A stretch of DNA of 64,000 bases from Clostridiales bacterium (GCA_021204025.1 JAJQAC010000087.1:83655-147654); one strand, 5' to 3'; positions 6,689-17,447 are shown, numbered from the stretch's first letter. Program-made: numbers and translations. The notes: a model not told the origin generated them from the sequence alone.

Positions 6689-9160
6689 TCACGGCAACTG
6701 CACAGCGCAGATAAAATCATTTCCCAGTCTCCGGAAATACTCGGTACTGTCATTGATCCCCGCCTTAAAGCTCGTACCGCCTGATGGCTGATAAACTGTC
6801 ACATTGTACGCATCATAACCACTTAAAACCACATAAGCACCTTCCTGTGTATATCCCAGTACCGGCATTCCCTTCCCAATGAAATACAGAAGCTGCTGCA
6901 TGGAGCAATCGCGCGCATCCAGGAGTACCACGCCATCACTAAAGCTCCGACTCTCCGTAAAATCTTCAAGATGTTTCTCCATCAGCGCAATGGCAGCGTC
7001 CACGTTACTCACCGACGCCGCATCCGGGCGATCCACACGATCCCACAGCACATTTTCATTCTGATCCGTCACAAAACCCATTCTCTCATATGCCAGTGAC
7101 AATGCCTCTGAAAAGCTCGTCGTCACACCAGTCAGACGTCCGTTTCCATACGCGTAAAAGCACATACCTGCCAGGTCGTAGACCGATGTGAGTTCCAACC
7201 GGTCAGATCCTCCGGAGACCAGCCTCCCCGGTGAACTAACCCGGATATTACGAGTCCCTGATATCTCCTGATCCAGCTGAACAAAATAAACTTTTCCTTT
7301 ATCCTGTGACGCATACCAGCCGATTCCCTCCATATCACCTGCGCCTACATCCATATTACAGACAATCGTATCCTCCTGCGCTCCGGTATATCCGCCCCCG
7401 TAGCTGCGCGTCACACGGTGCAAATGGATACGACTTTCATCCACCTCGACACCAGCGACATAATAGCCCGCCTTCTCATAACGGGTCTCTACCTGCATTT
7501 CATCATTCATAATCTCAACCGCATACATCGGCAGATCGACGGTACGGCCATTCTCTGTCCACAACGCGTCCGCTCCCGCCAGGCCATATACCAGATCACC
7601 GCCAACAAAGCCCAGCACACGGACAAATTCATTTTCTGTCTCACCGCAGATATCCTTTCTTTCTCCGGTCTCCAGATCCAGCAGATGAACGATATGCGCG
7701 TCATAGGCCCCGCCCTCCTGCCAGGCAATTCTTGACTGATCGGAGCTGACCGCGAAGCTTCCGTCCTGCAGCGCATCCGCAAGGACCATCGTCTCATTAC
7801 TGGTACAGTCAATTCCGAAAACGGCATGATCCAGATACAGATAAAGCATATCGTTTTCCGATTGATACGATAAAGTATCCATATCCATCTTTAATTTTTC
7901 ATAGCGGCAGTTCACCGGAATGAAAAAAAGTTCTCTCAGACTATTGGATGACTCGTCATAATGATACCCTGCAATGCCAAATTCGCCTTCATGGCTTCCT
8001 CTGTTATGATATCCATAAACCAGAAAATTCATATCGCCATTATCTTCCACCCCAAGGATACGGATATCATGCTCCCGATGGTCACTGCGCAGATCATTTT
8101 CCTCACTGCGGAAAGAAAAAATCCGCACCGCACGGCGCTCTCTCTGCTGATAACACCACAAATCCCTGTTTGCGCGAAACGCCAGCACCTGTCCGTCCGG
8201 ACTCTTTGTCACGCTGATCTCATCGTCATTGCCGATGCCAATCATCAACCGCTTCCCGGAAAAATCCTCCTGTTCTCCGGTTACTACCTGATTTACCTTA
8301 CGCTCATAATCCATCATGTAGGTACGGATCTCATTCCATTTCATTGTGAAATTTTCTTCCACTTCGTAAATCTCTGTTCTCCCGGAATCTGTCACTCTGG
8401 ATGCCATATAGGACAAAGTTACACTGCTGACCCGACCATGTTTTTCCCGCAGGGAAACCTGTACGTCTCCCACAGGCTGCATCTTAAGTCTTCCCCATGT
8501 CAGCTGCGAAAAGCTCGAACGAATCGTCGTCGTCCCAAAACTGCTGTTGTCCTCCATATCATTCGTTTCCAGATACGTGACCAGTCCCCTGGCCTCATCA
8601 TAGGAAAAAGTCTTCGCAGAAAAATCAACCGCAAGATTAATCATTGACTCAACCGCAGTATCATCCGTCCAGACAATTCTTGTATAATAATAAACACTTT
8701 CTCCGCCGATTTTCAGCTCCAGACGAAGCAGATATTCATGATCTCTCGTCAGAAGATTCTGGATCGGCAGACGCGCCGTAATCTCTCCATCCTGAATATC
8801 CCAGTCCTCCAGCTCTGTATTTTCTACCAGACGCTCCAGATCCAGGCTCCGGATCTCATAACAGATTGCCTGCACCGATCCGCTACTCCCCACCACATCA
8901 ATGATCAACCCCCGATCCTCGGGCAGCACAGTCAGACTGTCCCTTACGCGCACATTTCCCATATCCTGCCGGAATCCATACATCGGATTCATCCTGCGTC
9001 CGTACATCTCAGTATATACTACAGGAAGCGTAGATTCTCCCATTGCCGTATAAGACGACGGATCCGCAGCTTTTTTTCCAAGGTTCCAGATCATATATCC
9101 CGCAAGAGCAATCACAAAAATAAAAAACAGGATCGCCCCTTTTTTTAATATTCGAATCAT
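6689..9160 (-). CDS. Membrane-anchored protein of unknown function, 823 aa
   Basis: Not recognised as a named gene. One N-terminal membrane helix (ILFFIFVIALAGYMIW) leaves about 800 residues outside. The middle of the protein looks like a beta-propeller-type series (DGQVLAFRANRDLWCY, QSRIAWQEGGAYDAHIV, EMVYxL-like strands). The last ~110 residues (LLDARDCSMQQLLYFIGKGMPV … VVLSGYD) resemble a C39-like cysteine peptidase fold. A cysteine is present, but the His that would be expected before the VVLSGYD strand is not obvious, so this domain may be inactive. The gene stands alone between murA and a divergent DUF5688 gene. Confidence 0.6.
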   Translation of the reverse strand: MIRILKKGAILFFIFVIALAGYMIWNLGKKAADPSSYTAMGESTLPVVYTEMYGRRMNPMYGFRQDMGNVRVRDSLTVLPEDRGLIIDVVGSSGSVQAICYEIRSLDLERLVENTELEDWDIQDGEITARLPIQNLLTRDHEYLLRLELKIGGESVYYYTRIVWTDDTAVESMINLAVDFSAKTFSYDEARGLVTYLETNDMEDNSSFGTTTIRSSFSQLTWGRLKMQPVGDVQVSLREKHGRVSSVTLSYMASRVTDSGRTEIYEVEENFTMKWNEIRTYMMDYERKVNQVVTGEQEDFSGKRLMIGIGNDDEISVTKSPDGQVLAFRANRDLWCYQQRERRAVRIFSFRSEENDLRSDHREHDIRILGVEDNGDMNFLVYGYHNRGSHEGEFGIAGYHYDESSNSLRELFFIPVNCRYEKLKMDMDTLSYQSENDMLYLYLDHAVFGIDCTSNETMVLADALQDGSFAVSSDQSRIAWQEGGAYDAHIVHLLDLETGERKDICGETENEFVRVLGFVGGDLVYGLAGADALWTENGRTVDLPMYAVEIMNDEMQVETRYEKAGYYVAGVEVDESRIHLHRVTRSYGGGYTGAQEDTIVCNMDVGAGDMEGIGWYASQDKGKVYFVQLDQEISGTRNIRVSSPGRLVSGGSDRLELTSVYDLAGMCFYAYGNGRLTGVTTSFSEALSLAYERMGFVTDQNENVLWDRVDRPDAASVSNVDAAIALMEKHLEDFTESRSFSDGVVLLDARDCSMQQLLYFIGKGMPVLGYTQEGAYVVLSGYDAYNVTVYQPSGGTSFKAGINDSTEYFRRLGNDFICAVQLP

Positions 9161-9238
9161 AAAACAGCTTCACCTCGAAAGTTATCTTAACGTTTTTTTC
9201 TTCGATCTGCAAGCCTTATGATCGGAGAAGAAGAAAAA

Positions 9239-9358
9239 ATGTCTTTCCGGAAAAATTTAGCTCTTGCCAAAGCCGGTTCCATCCGCTATAATGAGGCTTA
9301 CCGAAAGTTTCACCAGAAATTTTCGACTTCTGATACTCTTCGTTTCAAAAGTTTCTAG
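9239..9358 (+). CDS. Possible small protein, 39 aa
   Basis: An ATG at 9239 opens a 39-codon frame (MSFRKNLALAKAGSIRYNEA…) rich in Lys, Arg and Phe and ending in TAG. GGAG lies 12 bases upstream, which is rather far. It sits in the divergent intergenic region, and the promoter candidate at 9264–9292 lies inside it, so the frame may be chance. There is no other support. Confidence 0.2.
   Translation: MSFRKNLALAKAGSIRYNEAYRKFHQKFSTSDTLRFKSF
9264..9292 (+). promoter_or_regulatory. Promoter candidate of the DUF5688 gene
   Basis: TTGCCA (9264–9269) and TATAAT (9287–9292) are separated by 17 bases, about 120 bases ahead of the DUF5688 start at 9416. Confidence 0.6.
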
Positions 9359-9415
9359 TGTTCCATCATTTATTTTTCATCCATCTAATTTCATATTGCA
9401 ATAGGAGGTATTTTT

Positions 9416-10348
9416 ATGAATTATGAAACCTTTCTGGAAACAGTCAGAGAACTGCTGCAGGCGCAGCTTGGTCCCGAGCACCATCTGGAGATCCATAAGG
9501 TTCCCAAAAACAACGGTGTCATGCTTGACGGTATCAGCGACCATCATCCTTCAAGCCCACTGGCCCCGACCGTTTATCTTAACTCTTATTATTCTCAATA
9601 TGATCACGGCGAAATGACCCTCGAAGAAATCTGTGAAGACATCCTGCGAATATTTCTGAATCATCCCACTCCGGACGGCATATGTGCGGAAGATTTTTCT
9701 GACATTCAGAAAATGCGTCCTCTGATCATGATGAAGCTGATCCACAGCGAATCCAACCAGGCTCTTTTAAAGGATACCCCTCATATCCCTTATCTCGATC
9801 TTTCTATCGTCTTTTATATCTCACTGGAACGCTCCGAGCACGGCCAGCTCACCATTCTCATTCGCCAGGAATATCTCAGACAATGGAATATGGATCAGTA
9901 CGATCTGCTCCGGCTTGCGATGGAAAATACCCCTCTCGCCTACCCGGCTGAAATACACAGCATGTCACATATCCTTATGGGCGTCGCAAAGGATCATCTC
10001 AATACAGATTATGATGACGAATCCCTGCGGGATCTGTTAGAAGATGATGAAGCTGCCTCCTCGCTCTATGTGCTCACCAATTCTTCCGGCATCTACGGCG
10101 CTGCCTGTATGCTTTACCGGAAAATATTAAAAAATTTCGCGGATCTCCTGAACCGGGATCTGATCATCATTCCATCCAGTGTACATGAAGTTCTCCTTGC
10201 ACCGCTGGAACTTGGCATCGATCTGAACGAGCTGAACCATATCATATCAGTCATTAATCAAAGTGAAGTATCTCAGGAAGACCGGCTGTCCAATCACGTC
10301 TATCAGTATAATCGCCTGTCTGACGATATATCGATTCCCGCATTCTGA
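9416..10348 (+). CDS. DUF5688 family protein
   Basis: Soluble protein of 310 residues without signal peptide or membrane helix. Its start (MNYETFLETVRELL), the segment PTVYLNSYYSQY and the later alternation of acidic helices match the DUF5688 family, which is common in Lachnospiraceae, often in many copies, and of unknown role. A strong AGGAGG (9403–9408) precedes the ATG. It is the first of only a few plus-strand genes here and converges on uvrB. I can assign no biochemical function. Confidence 0.7.
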   Translation: MNYETFLETVRELLQAQLGPEHHLEIHKVPKNNGVMLDGISDHHPSSPLAPTVYLNSYYSQYDHGEMTLEEICEDILRIFLNHPTPDGICAEDFSDIQKMRPLIMMKLIHSESNQALLKDTPHIPYLDLSIVFYISLERSEHGQLTILIRQEYLRQWNMDQYDLLRLAMENTPLAYPAEIHSMSHILMGVAKDHLNTDYDDESLRDLLEDDEAASSLYVLTNSSGIYGAACMLYRKILKNFADLLNRDLIIIPSSVHEVLLAPLELGIDLNELNHIISVINQSEVSQEDRLSNHVYQYNRLSDDISIPAF

Positions 10349-10463
10349 TCGTTTTTTCTGCATAAACGGGTCAGATAAACTACCGGCGGTCAGGTTCCAA
10401 CCTCCCGTCTCCCCGGAAGTATTGATTCTCCATGTCTGATCCGGCCGCCTGACTCTCGCCTGT

Positions 10464-12458
10464 CTAAAGTTCCAGCAGCATCTCTTTAATCTGAATCATC
10501 CGGTCACGCAGCTCAGCCGCCGCCTCAAAATTCAGCTCAGCCGCTGCCTGACGCATCTTCTTTTCCAGCTTCTTTGCCAACGCCAGAAGTTCCTTCGCAT
10601 CCATGGATTCCAGATCCTTTTCATTTGCATTGGCCGGGCTTTCCGCCGCCTTTGATATGGCGATCAGATCCCTCACTGCTTTTTTGATGCTTGTCGGCGT
10701 GATTCCATGTTCCTGATTATATTTTTGCTGAATCGCGCGGCGGCGGTTGGTCTCCTCGATCGCCCGCCGCATCGAATCGGTGATCGTATCCGCATACATG
10801 ATCACATGCCCGTCCACATTACGGGCGGCGCGGCCTACTGTCTGGATCAGGGAGGTTTCCGATCGCAGGAAACCTTCCTTATCCGCATCCAGAATCGCCA
10901 CCAGAGAGATCTCCGGAATATCCAGACCCTCACGGAGAAGGTTAATGCCGACTAACACATCAAAAACATCCATCCGCATATCGCGGATGATCTCCGCCCG
11001 TTCCAGAGTATCAATGTCAGAGTGCAGGTATTTGACACGGATATCCACATCCCGCATATAATCGGTCAGATCCTCCGCCATACGCTTCGTCAGCGTCGTG
11101 ATCAGAACCTTATTATGTTTTGCTGTTTCTTTGCGAATCTCTCCGATCAGATCATCGATCTGCCCCTCTACCGGACGCACCGAGATCTCCAGATCCAGCA
11201 GACCGGTCGGACGGATAATCTGTTCCACGCGGGCCATCTCATGTTCTGCTTCATACACATTCGGCGTTGCAGAAACAAACATCATCTGATCAATCTTACT
11301 CTCAAACTCTGCAAAATTTAACGGCCGGTTATCCAGTGCCGACGGCAGACGAAAACCATAATCTACCAGTGTCTGCTTTCTTGAGCGATCCCCAAAATAC
11401 ATCCCCCGCACCTGGGGGAGTGTAATATGAGACTCATCCACAATCATCAGCAGATCATCCGGAAAATAGTCGATCAGCGTCCATGGCGGCGCTCCCGGTT
11501 TCCCAAAGGCCAGATGACGGGAATAGTTTTCAATGCCGGAGCAAAACCCGGTTTCGCGCATCATTTCCACATCGTAATTGGTCCTCTCCGAGATCCGCTG
11601 CGCTTCAAGAAGTTTATCATTACTCTTAAAATACTCTACCCGCTCCTTGAGCTCCTCCAGAATATTCTCTGTAGCAAGCTGCATCTTTTCTTTCGGCACC
11701 ACATAATGAGACGCCGGGAAGATTGCCACATGACCAAGCTGATACCGCACTTCCCCGGTGAGAGAATCAATCTCACTGATCCGGTCAATCTCGTCGCCGA
11801 AGAACTCAATCCGATACGCCTCACTCCCGGAGTAGGCCGGATAAACTTCCAGCACATCGCCATGGACACGAAACGTACCGCGGTGAAAATCCATATCATT
11901 GCGATTATACTGAATTTCGATCAGCTTACGCACGATATCATCACGATCCCGTTCCATACCCGGACGCAGAGAAATAACCATCTCCTTATAATCAATGGGC
12001 GAGCCAAGTCCATAAATGCAGGATACGGATGCCACAATGATCACATCCCGGCGTTCTGACAGTGCCGCAGTCGCTGAATGACGCAGCTTATCAATCTCAT
12101 CATTGATTGCAGAATCTTTCTCAATGTAGGTGTCCGTTGAAGGGACATAAGCTTCTGGCTGGTAGTAGTCATAGTAGGACACAAAATATTCGACCGCGTT
12201 CTCAGGGAAAAATTCCTTGAACTCGCCGTACAACTGCGCGGCAAGGGTTTTATTGTGCGCAATTACCAAAGTCGGCCGGTTGAGCTGCTCGATGACATTG
12301 GCCATCGTGAAGGTCTTACCGGAACCCGTAACCCCCAGTAAAGTCTGGAATTGATTGCCTTCTTTGAAGCCTTTGACCAGCTCGGCGATGGCCTGTGGCT
12401 GGTCGCCGGTGGGCTGGTACTCGCTGTGTAGGATGAAAGGTTTTTGTTCACTTTGCAC
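10464..12458 (-). CDS. uvrB: Excinuclease ABC subunit B
   Basis: DNA damage-binding helicase-like subunit of nucleotide excision repair, 664 residues. The order of motifs is typical: TGDQPQAI, Walker [11 protein letters not shown], the damage-binding beta-hairpin ([12 protein letters not shown]), DESH box, helicase C-domain ([13 protein letters not shown]), and a C-terminal UVR motif ([17 protein letters not shown]). I chose GTG at 12458 because GGAGGTGATTTTT directly precedes it; the ATG at 12557 would add 33 unrelated residues. I saw no convincing LexA-type palindrome upstream. Confidence 0.95.
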   Translation of the reverse strand: MQSEQKPFILHSEYQPTGDQPQAIAELVKGFKEGNQFQTLLGVTGSGKTFTMANVIEQLNRPTLVIAHNKTLAAQLYGEFKEFFPENAVEYFVSYYDYYQPEAYVPSTDTYIEKDSAINDEIDKLRHSATAALSERRDVIIVASVSCIYGLGSPIDYKEMVISLRPGMERDRDDIVRKLIEIQYNRNDMDFHRGTFRVHGDVLEVYPAYSGSEAYRIEFFGDEIDRISEIDSLTGEVRYQLGHVAIFPASHYVVPKEKMQLATENILEELKERVEYFKSNDKLLEAQRISERTNYDVEMMRETGFCSGIENYSRHLAFGKPGAPPWTLIDYFPDDLLMIVDESHITLPQVRGMYFGDRSRKQTLVDYGFRLPSALDNRPLNFAEFESKIDQMMFVSATPNVYEAEHEMARVEQIIRPTGLLDLEISVRPVEGQIDDLIGEIRKETAKHNKVLITTLTKRMAEDLTDYMRDVDIRVKYLHSDIDTLERAEIIRDMRMDVFDVLVGINLLREGLDIPEISLVAILDADKEGFLRSETSLIQTVGRAARNVDGHVIMYADTITDSMRRAIEETNRRRAIQQKYNQEHGITPTSIKKAVRDLIAISKAAESPANANEKDLESMDAKELLALAKKLEKKMRQAAAELNFEAAAELRDRMIQIKEMLLEL

Positions 12459-12649
12459 AAAAATCACCTCCGAAAATCTTATCGTAAAAACCTGCGTTAT
12501 GGTTGAAAATTGTTGCGAAGCGGAGAATTTCTCTGTCTTACAGGCGAACTTTTTCACTCATTACGAATGAAGGTCACCTGAATCATGTTTTTCATACACA
12601 AAAAATTAAAATCCCGCTATGTAAGCCTTTGATCAGTTCATGGCTCAAG

Positions 12650-15637
12650 TCAAACCATCCTCTGTCCCCAATACTTATCGTTTCCAAACGTCATTTCTAA
12701 AAGCTCCGTAGCTATCCCTCTGTCCGACACACGCATCAGATTATCCTCCACATCCTCTTTTCCAAGGAAATTCAAACTTCCATACCACACAAGCTCCCTG
12801 TCAATGATGCAGTAATGCGTACAGTAATCTTCTACGAGATTCATTTCAAATCCTGCATTTCGCATCCGCTCCTGTAACTCCATCCAGTACGCGCTGTCAC
12901 CAAAGCCATACATATCCGGTTTCCAAGTAACAATAATAACCTTCAGGCCATTTAACTGCTTTTCCTGTAAAAGATCAATAAATTCATCTACCTTTTTCCC
13001 GCTTATCACAGGACTGGAGAGGATAATTTCCGCCCGAGCCACAAGCAAATCCTTTTGATACCTGTCATAGTAAGTTTCTGCGTCATAGATAGAACCCGGC
13101 AACTTATCTTCTTCTGTATTTTCCACGCAGGCAGCCTCTGAATACATATCGTAACCGATCTGTTTATACGCTTTCAAACGCTTATAATACATTTTTTCAA
13201 ACATGTCAATATGACTGTCTACATAATCATATATGATAACATCTTTCTTGCCCTCATAATCCCTGTTCAGCCGACCGGCATATTGCTCCACGACATTCTT
13301 CCCTGATACAGGCGTCGCCATTATCAACGTGTCTAAGCGCGGATAGTCAAAGCCCTCACCGACTAATTTTCCGGTTCCAATCAGGATCATGCTTTCATCA
13401 CGCTGAACTTCACTCATCTGAGCAATCATCTCTCTATGTTCTTTTTTGGAATTTTCACCGGAAAGCAAAAATATCTTATCCGCATATCCTTGTAGTCGGT
13501 CAAATAATTTTCTGGAATGGTCAACATATCTTGACAAAATGACCGGCGTTCTGCCTTCATTCACACATTGTCTGACATCGCGAATGATCATTTCATCACG
13601 ATCTTCATTATTTCTCAGGATTTCATATGCTTCATTCGGATGCATCTTTTCACTTCCGAATCGCGGTGCGACCGCTCTGGTGAAACGCGGAATTACCAGA
13701 TGCGCTATTCCCTGCTCTTTCGCACGATCTTTTGCAGTGAATTTATACCGAACCGGACCAAGAAGCATATAATTAATCTTTTCCAGACCATCACCACGGG
13801 CGGGAGTTGCGGTCACTCCATAAACATATTTTGCGCATACCTCCTGCAAAACATCCACAATCGTATCCGAAGCGGCATGATGGCATTCATCCAGAATTAC
13901 CAGCCCGTATTGCTTCAGCCTGTCGTGATATTTTCCCTTTTTACATAAGGAACCCACCATGGCAATATCCACAATCCCCGTTGTGGTATCCTGCGCACCC
14001 TGCAGTCTTCCAATCACACTTTTCCGAACCTTAACTCTTCCGGTCAGCGTCCGGTATTCCGGCGGTTTCTCATGAATGTCCAGAAAAGTTCCTAATGCAT
14101 TTTCCCATTGCTCCATCAGAGCCGAAGATTGCAGCAGGATCAGGGTATTTACCCCTTTTCTTGCAATCATGTTACAAGCTAACACAGTCTTTCCAAATGC
14201 CGTGGCGGCATGTAATATACCCATATCATGCTTTTCTAACGTCTGAACGGCCTTCGTCTGGGATTCTTTCAGTTCCCCACGAAACTGAACTGCTATCTGT
14301 CGTCCCTCACATCGTTTATCTTCAATTTCAAAGGAAATACCCGCATTTTTACAGCGATCTGTGAGCCCATCCAGTAATCCTCTTGGAATCCGGATATATC
14401 CATCAACGTCCCTTCCCAGATAAATATAACGCGAATTTTTGAAATTGGATAGACCAATTGCCTGATTCTTATAAAATACCGGATTGCTGAAAGCTGCCAG
14501 CTCCCGAATCTGATTTCGGATCCTCGCAGTAAGATTTGATCCATCCACATATAAAGCGTCAGCTATCGTGATCCGCAGAACACCGGTCACATCCTCAGCA
14601 TGAAATCCCTTTGATTTATTCCATGGATGTTCCTCCGTCTTTTCCGATATTTCATCTAATGTAACTGCAGGCAAAGAGCCACAAATACTCCATTCCTTTA
14701 TCTTCTGCTCGATAAACTCCCTGCTGAGCTTGTCCTTAGATAACAAAACAGACCATTGATCCGGATAAGCGTTCCAATATTCGTCTACAAATGCGCTGTT
14801 CCCATTCTTAAGTGCCTGTCCCTGCAAAGGCAGTGCAATCAGATTTCCAAAGCCGCCTTTTGGCATATGATCCTGCATGGGAAGCATCCGGTCATAATAA
14901 CGGAACGATTTTAAATCGACTGACTCTGCGCCCTTCTTCAGAAGCGCATTTCCAAATTTCCTGGCAAGGACAGCATCAATCTTTCCTTGGAAAAAGATCC
15001 ACAAATGGGCGCCTCTTCCGGATCTTGACCTTTCCACCAATGCATCAATTCCATTGATACTGCAAATCTTTCGAAGTGCATTTACTTCCTCTTTTCATAC
15101 ATCATCTGTATTGGCATAATCACGCTTATTTGCTCCTTCTTCATGATTATCAAAATCAAACACGATAAATCGACAGGTATCATCAGGGAGGAGCGGATAT
15201 ACTCCGATCACATCTTCCGCCTCTTTCGACAGACCCTTCAGATGTGCTACGATCTGCCCCGCTCTCAGAGGGATATATGCCGGTGATGTACATGCACTGC
15301 ATTGTTTACGTTTATCTGTCCTTTTGGGGCACCCTGCTCTCCAGAAATTATAACACTGAGGATAATAATTTGCCGTCCCCTTCGACTTCACAAAAGTACG
15401 CCTGCTGTATACGTCCGTTCTTCCCCAGAACATCTTAAAGAACTGATTGGCATCCTCTTCCGAAAAATCAGTTTTCGGAATGATGCGGCTACTCTGATCC
15501 GGAGCATATGCACTGGTTTTGTCAACAATCGTTTCGGATTCAAAACTGATACCAGCTTTTACAAGCAGCCCTTTCAGATAGTCATTTTCTTTTTTCAATC
15601 TATCAATTTCGGATTTCAGGTTTTCTATTTCAATCAT
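12650..15637 (-). pseudogene. TOTE-type primase–helicase with one in-frame stop
   Basis: A single frame of about 995 codons, interrupted only by TGA at 15095–15097 (codon 181). In order it has an N-terminal coiled coil; Cys residues 95, 103, 113 and 116 as a likely zinc site; an archaeo-eukaryotic primase domain with VFDFDN (D161, D163) before the stop and ERSRSGRGAHLW after it; a superfamily-2 helicase (ATAFGKT, DECHH, TATPARGD); and a phospholipase-D-like end (HYCIID…WYGSLNFL). This is the composition of proteins annotated as TOTE conflict-system primase–helicases. Relatives are expected to have Trp at the stop (TGG to TGA). A restart at TTG 15040 would lack half of the primase domain. It lies directly downstream of the damaged ATPase gene. 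Confidence 0.82.
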
Positions 15638-15729
15638 GTATCCTGTTCTCCATTTTTCAAATACTCAACAACACCAGAATTCCGTTTTGATGTACTATAT
15701 TTTCGATAGAAGGGATTTCCTCACGTTCC

Positions 15730-17126
15730 TCAAACCTGCTTTGAATAAAGGGCACCCGACAAATGATATATCTTATTTTTGGTTCCACCGCTCGCTGCAA
15801 GTTGTCCCTCTGCCACCAGTTCTTTCAAAATAACCCTTGTCCTGGCTTCGCTTAATCCCAACATTTCCGCAATTTCGCTTGTTTTGGATTTTTTATTTTC
15901 GCAGATAAACTCAATGATCTTTTCTTTGTTTTTCAAAGTTTTTTTCGCTTGTTTTATTTCGCTTGTTTTTTTCGCTCGTTTTTTTCGCTCGTTTTTTTCA
16001 CTCGTTTTTCCAAAAACGACAGTTTCAATATCGTCCGATCCGGTGCATACTGTTCTTCCACTTCCGGTTCTTTCCATCCTTGCTGCTCCCATACACTGTA
16101 AATATCTGGGACACCGCTTCCTGCACGCTCACCAATTCCAATCAGGTTCAGCATTTTCATCAGCGCTTTGTTTCTTGGATCAGAAATACCACCCTTCAAC
16201 ATCTGCTTTTTCCCTGTGCGAATGCTGCCCGGATTCTCCATGATAATAGACTCTGCATCTTTACGGATCACCACACCGCGTGGCAGATAAAAGTCCGTAT
16301 TTACAATACAATTCGCCAGTGCTTCCCTGATCGCTTTGTGTACCGGCGTATCGTCTACTCGTACTATACCATCCAGCTGAAAAGGAACTTTCAAATCCTT
16401 CACCAGTTTGCTGTTTACCCGGAAGAAAAAATCAAAAAGATTACCTGTCCAGTCTCCGGAGCTTGATTGAATACGGTCTGTCCACCGAATCGTCGGATCA
16501 AGCACTTCCCGATAATCCAGAAAATATTCCGGGAATTCATAAAGTATTTTATATTCTTCGCCAAACATCAGCAGGCCAGCCGCCGTCGGATGCAGTTTGC
16601 CATCCTCTTCTGACAATTTTGCCGCTCCTATCCGTTCCAGATACTCATCATCACTTAATTTCTCCCAGACATGCTCCCGTCGATATGCCATATGGCGGTT
16701 GCGATACGCACGAACTGTTTCAACATCGAGATCAGAAAGCTCCCTTTCCTTCAGGACCTTCATGTCCATCGTTTCTTCCGGTTCATCTCGAAGCATAGCC
16801 AGCACTTCTCTGCGTTCACAATGATAATCTCCTTCCCAGTTCCGACGAAACGTACCGTTAAACATATCATTGTTGATATAGACAGGCTTCTGTTCTCGTT
16901 TAGCCGCAGGAACATGGATCACTATGATTAATTTCTCATTTTCATCTTCATAGGTTTCCAAATCTTTATCCGACAGAAGACAAGCAGAAACTTTATTATG
17001 ATTATTGATTGTATCCCAAAATTCTTTCCGGATTCTCGCCTCATTTTCCAACCCTGTCGCGCACCAGCTGCCATCCTCATTTTCAATCAAAAGTGCCTTT
17101 GGACGAATTTTGGTCACTAAAACCAT
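15730..17126 (-). pseudogene. AlbA_2/AAA_4-type ATP-binding protein, N-truncated and frameshifted
   Basis: A schlafen/AlbA_2-type putative transcriptional regulator or ATPase in two frames. Frame 1 (from ATG 17126 to TAA 15954) carries GLENEARIRKEFWDTINN, REQKPVYINND, FRRNWEGDYHC, LHPTAAGLLMFG, HKAIREALANCIVN and IGERAGSGVPDI. The C-terminal winged helix (KTSEIAEMLGLSEARTRVIL) continues in the -1 frame to 15730. About 60 N-terminal residues of the AlbA_2 domain seem to be missing: homology begins near the ATG, and repeat C1 lies ~70 bases upstream. The frame change falls in a 13-bp tandem repeat (15938–16003). It precedes the primase–helicase by about 90 bases. Confidence 0.75.
15938..16003 (-). 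repeat. 13-bp tandem repeat inside the ATPase gene
   Basis: Five consecutive units, on the plus strand GTTTTTTTCGCTT or close variants, of 13, 14, 13, 13 and 13 bases. On the coding strand they give runs of seven A and encode KTSEKN-like residues. The reading frame changes here, and the frame-1 stop lies inside the 14-base unit. Gain of one 13-base unit, or loss of two, would join the two frames. The coding-strand heptamer A AAA AAC in frame 1 (15978–15984) is also a -1 slippery site. Confidence 0.8.
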
Positions 17127-17195
17127 TTTCCCTGACTGTGCGGAAAAGGGGAAATGATACGGAAAATGTAACGCGCGATTGGTTGTCAACAGGGA

Positions 17196-17295
17196 TATTA
17201 TAGGAACCGCTTCGCGAACCCTATAATCGGATTGACGGCGCAAAAGCATGCGCCTTTTATCGGCAGTTGCTGACGCAACTTCCGATAAGCCATAT
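17196..17295 (+). repeat. Dispersed palindromic repeat family C, copy C1
   Basis: Shared with 63905–64000 (opposite strand) and, more diverged, 61510–61573. It has three hairpins: ATTATAGG…CCTATAAT; GGCGCA-AAAGCA-TGCGCC followed by TTTTATC; and TTATCGG…CCGATAA enclosing AGTTGC-TGAC-GCAACT. It lies just upstream of the truncated ATPase gene. The rest of the gap to 17569 holds copy B1, a small AGAATCCT…AGGATTCT hairpin (17363–17384) and a long palindrome. Confidence 0.7.
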
Positions 17296-17395
17296 TATAA
17301 CAGTTTCCCCTGCGATTGTCCACGGGGGCGATTCCTGGCTCTGTTTGCTTTATACTTTAAAAAGAATCCTGCTTTGTAGGATTCTCCGCCTGCGG

Positions 17396-17447
17396 CGGTT
17401 GCTGTGTGCCAGTGGCACACGTTTAGCAACGACCGAAGCGGAGCGCA
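17396..17447 (+). repeat. Palindromic repeat family B, copy B1
   Basis: GTTGCT-GTGTGCCA-GTGGCACAC-GTTTAGCAAC forms a two-step hairpin and is followed by GACCGAAGCGGAGCG. The same sequence occurs inside repeat A3 at 37224–37326. Confidence 0.7.

Noticed and set aside
12459..12649. SOS (LexA) box upstream of uvrB
   Set aside because: Fragments such as AGTTCG and GGCGAAC occur, but no full CGAAC-N4-GTTCG palindrome is present.
15095..15097. TGA as a selenocysteine codon in the primase–helicase
   Set aside because: The expected residue is Trp rather than Cys, no catalytic role is expected there, and no bacterial SECIS-like hairpin is evident after it. A nonsense change is simpler.
15730..16092. 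Separate small gene encoding a winged-helix protein
   Set aside because: Its N-terminal part is translated from the same 13-bp repeats as the ATPase, it has no ribosome binding site, and the winged helix is the usual C-terminal domain of that ATPase family.
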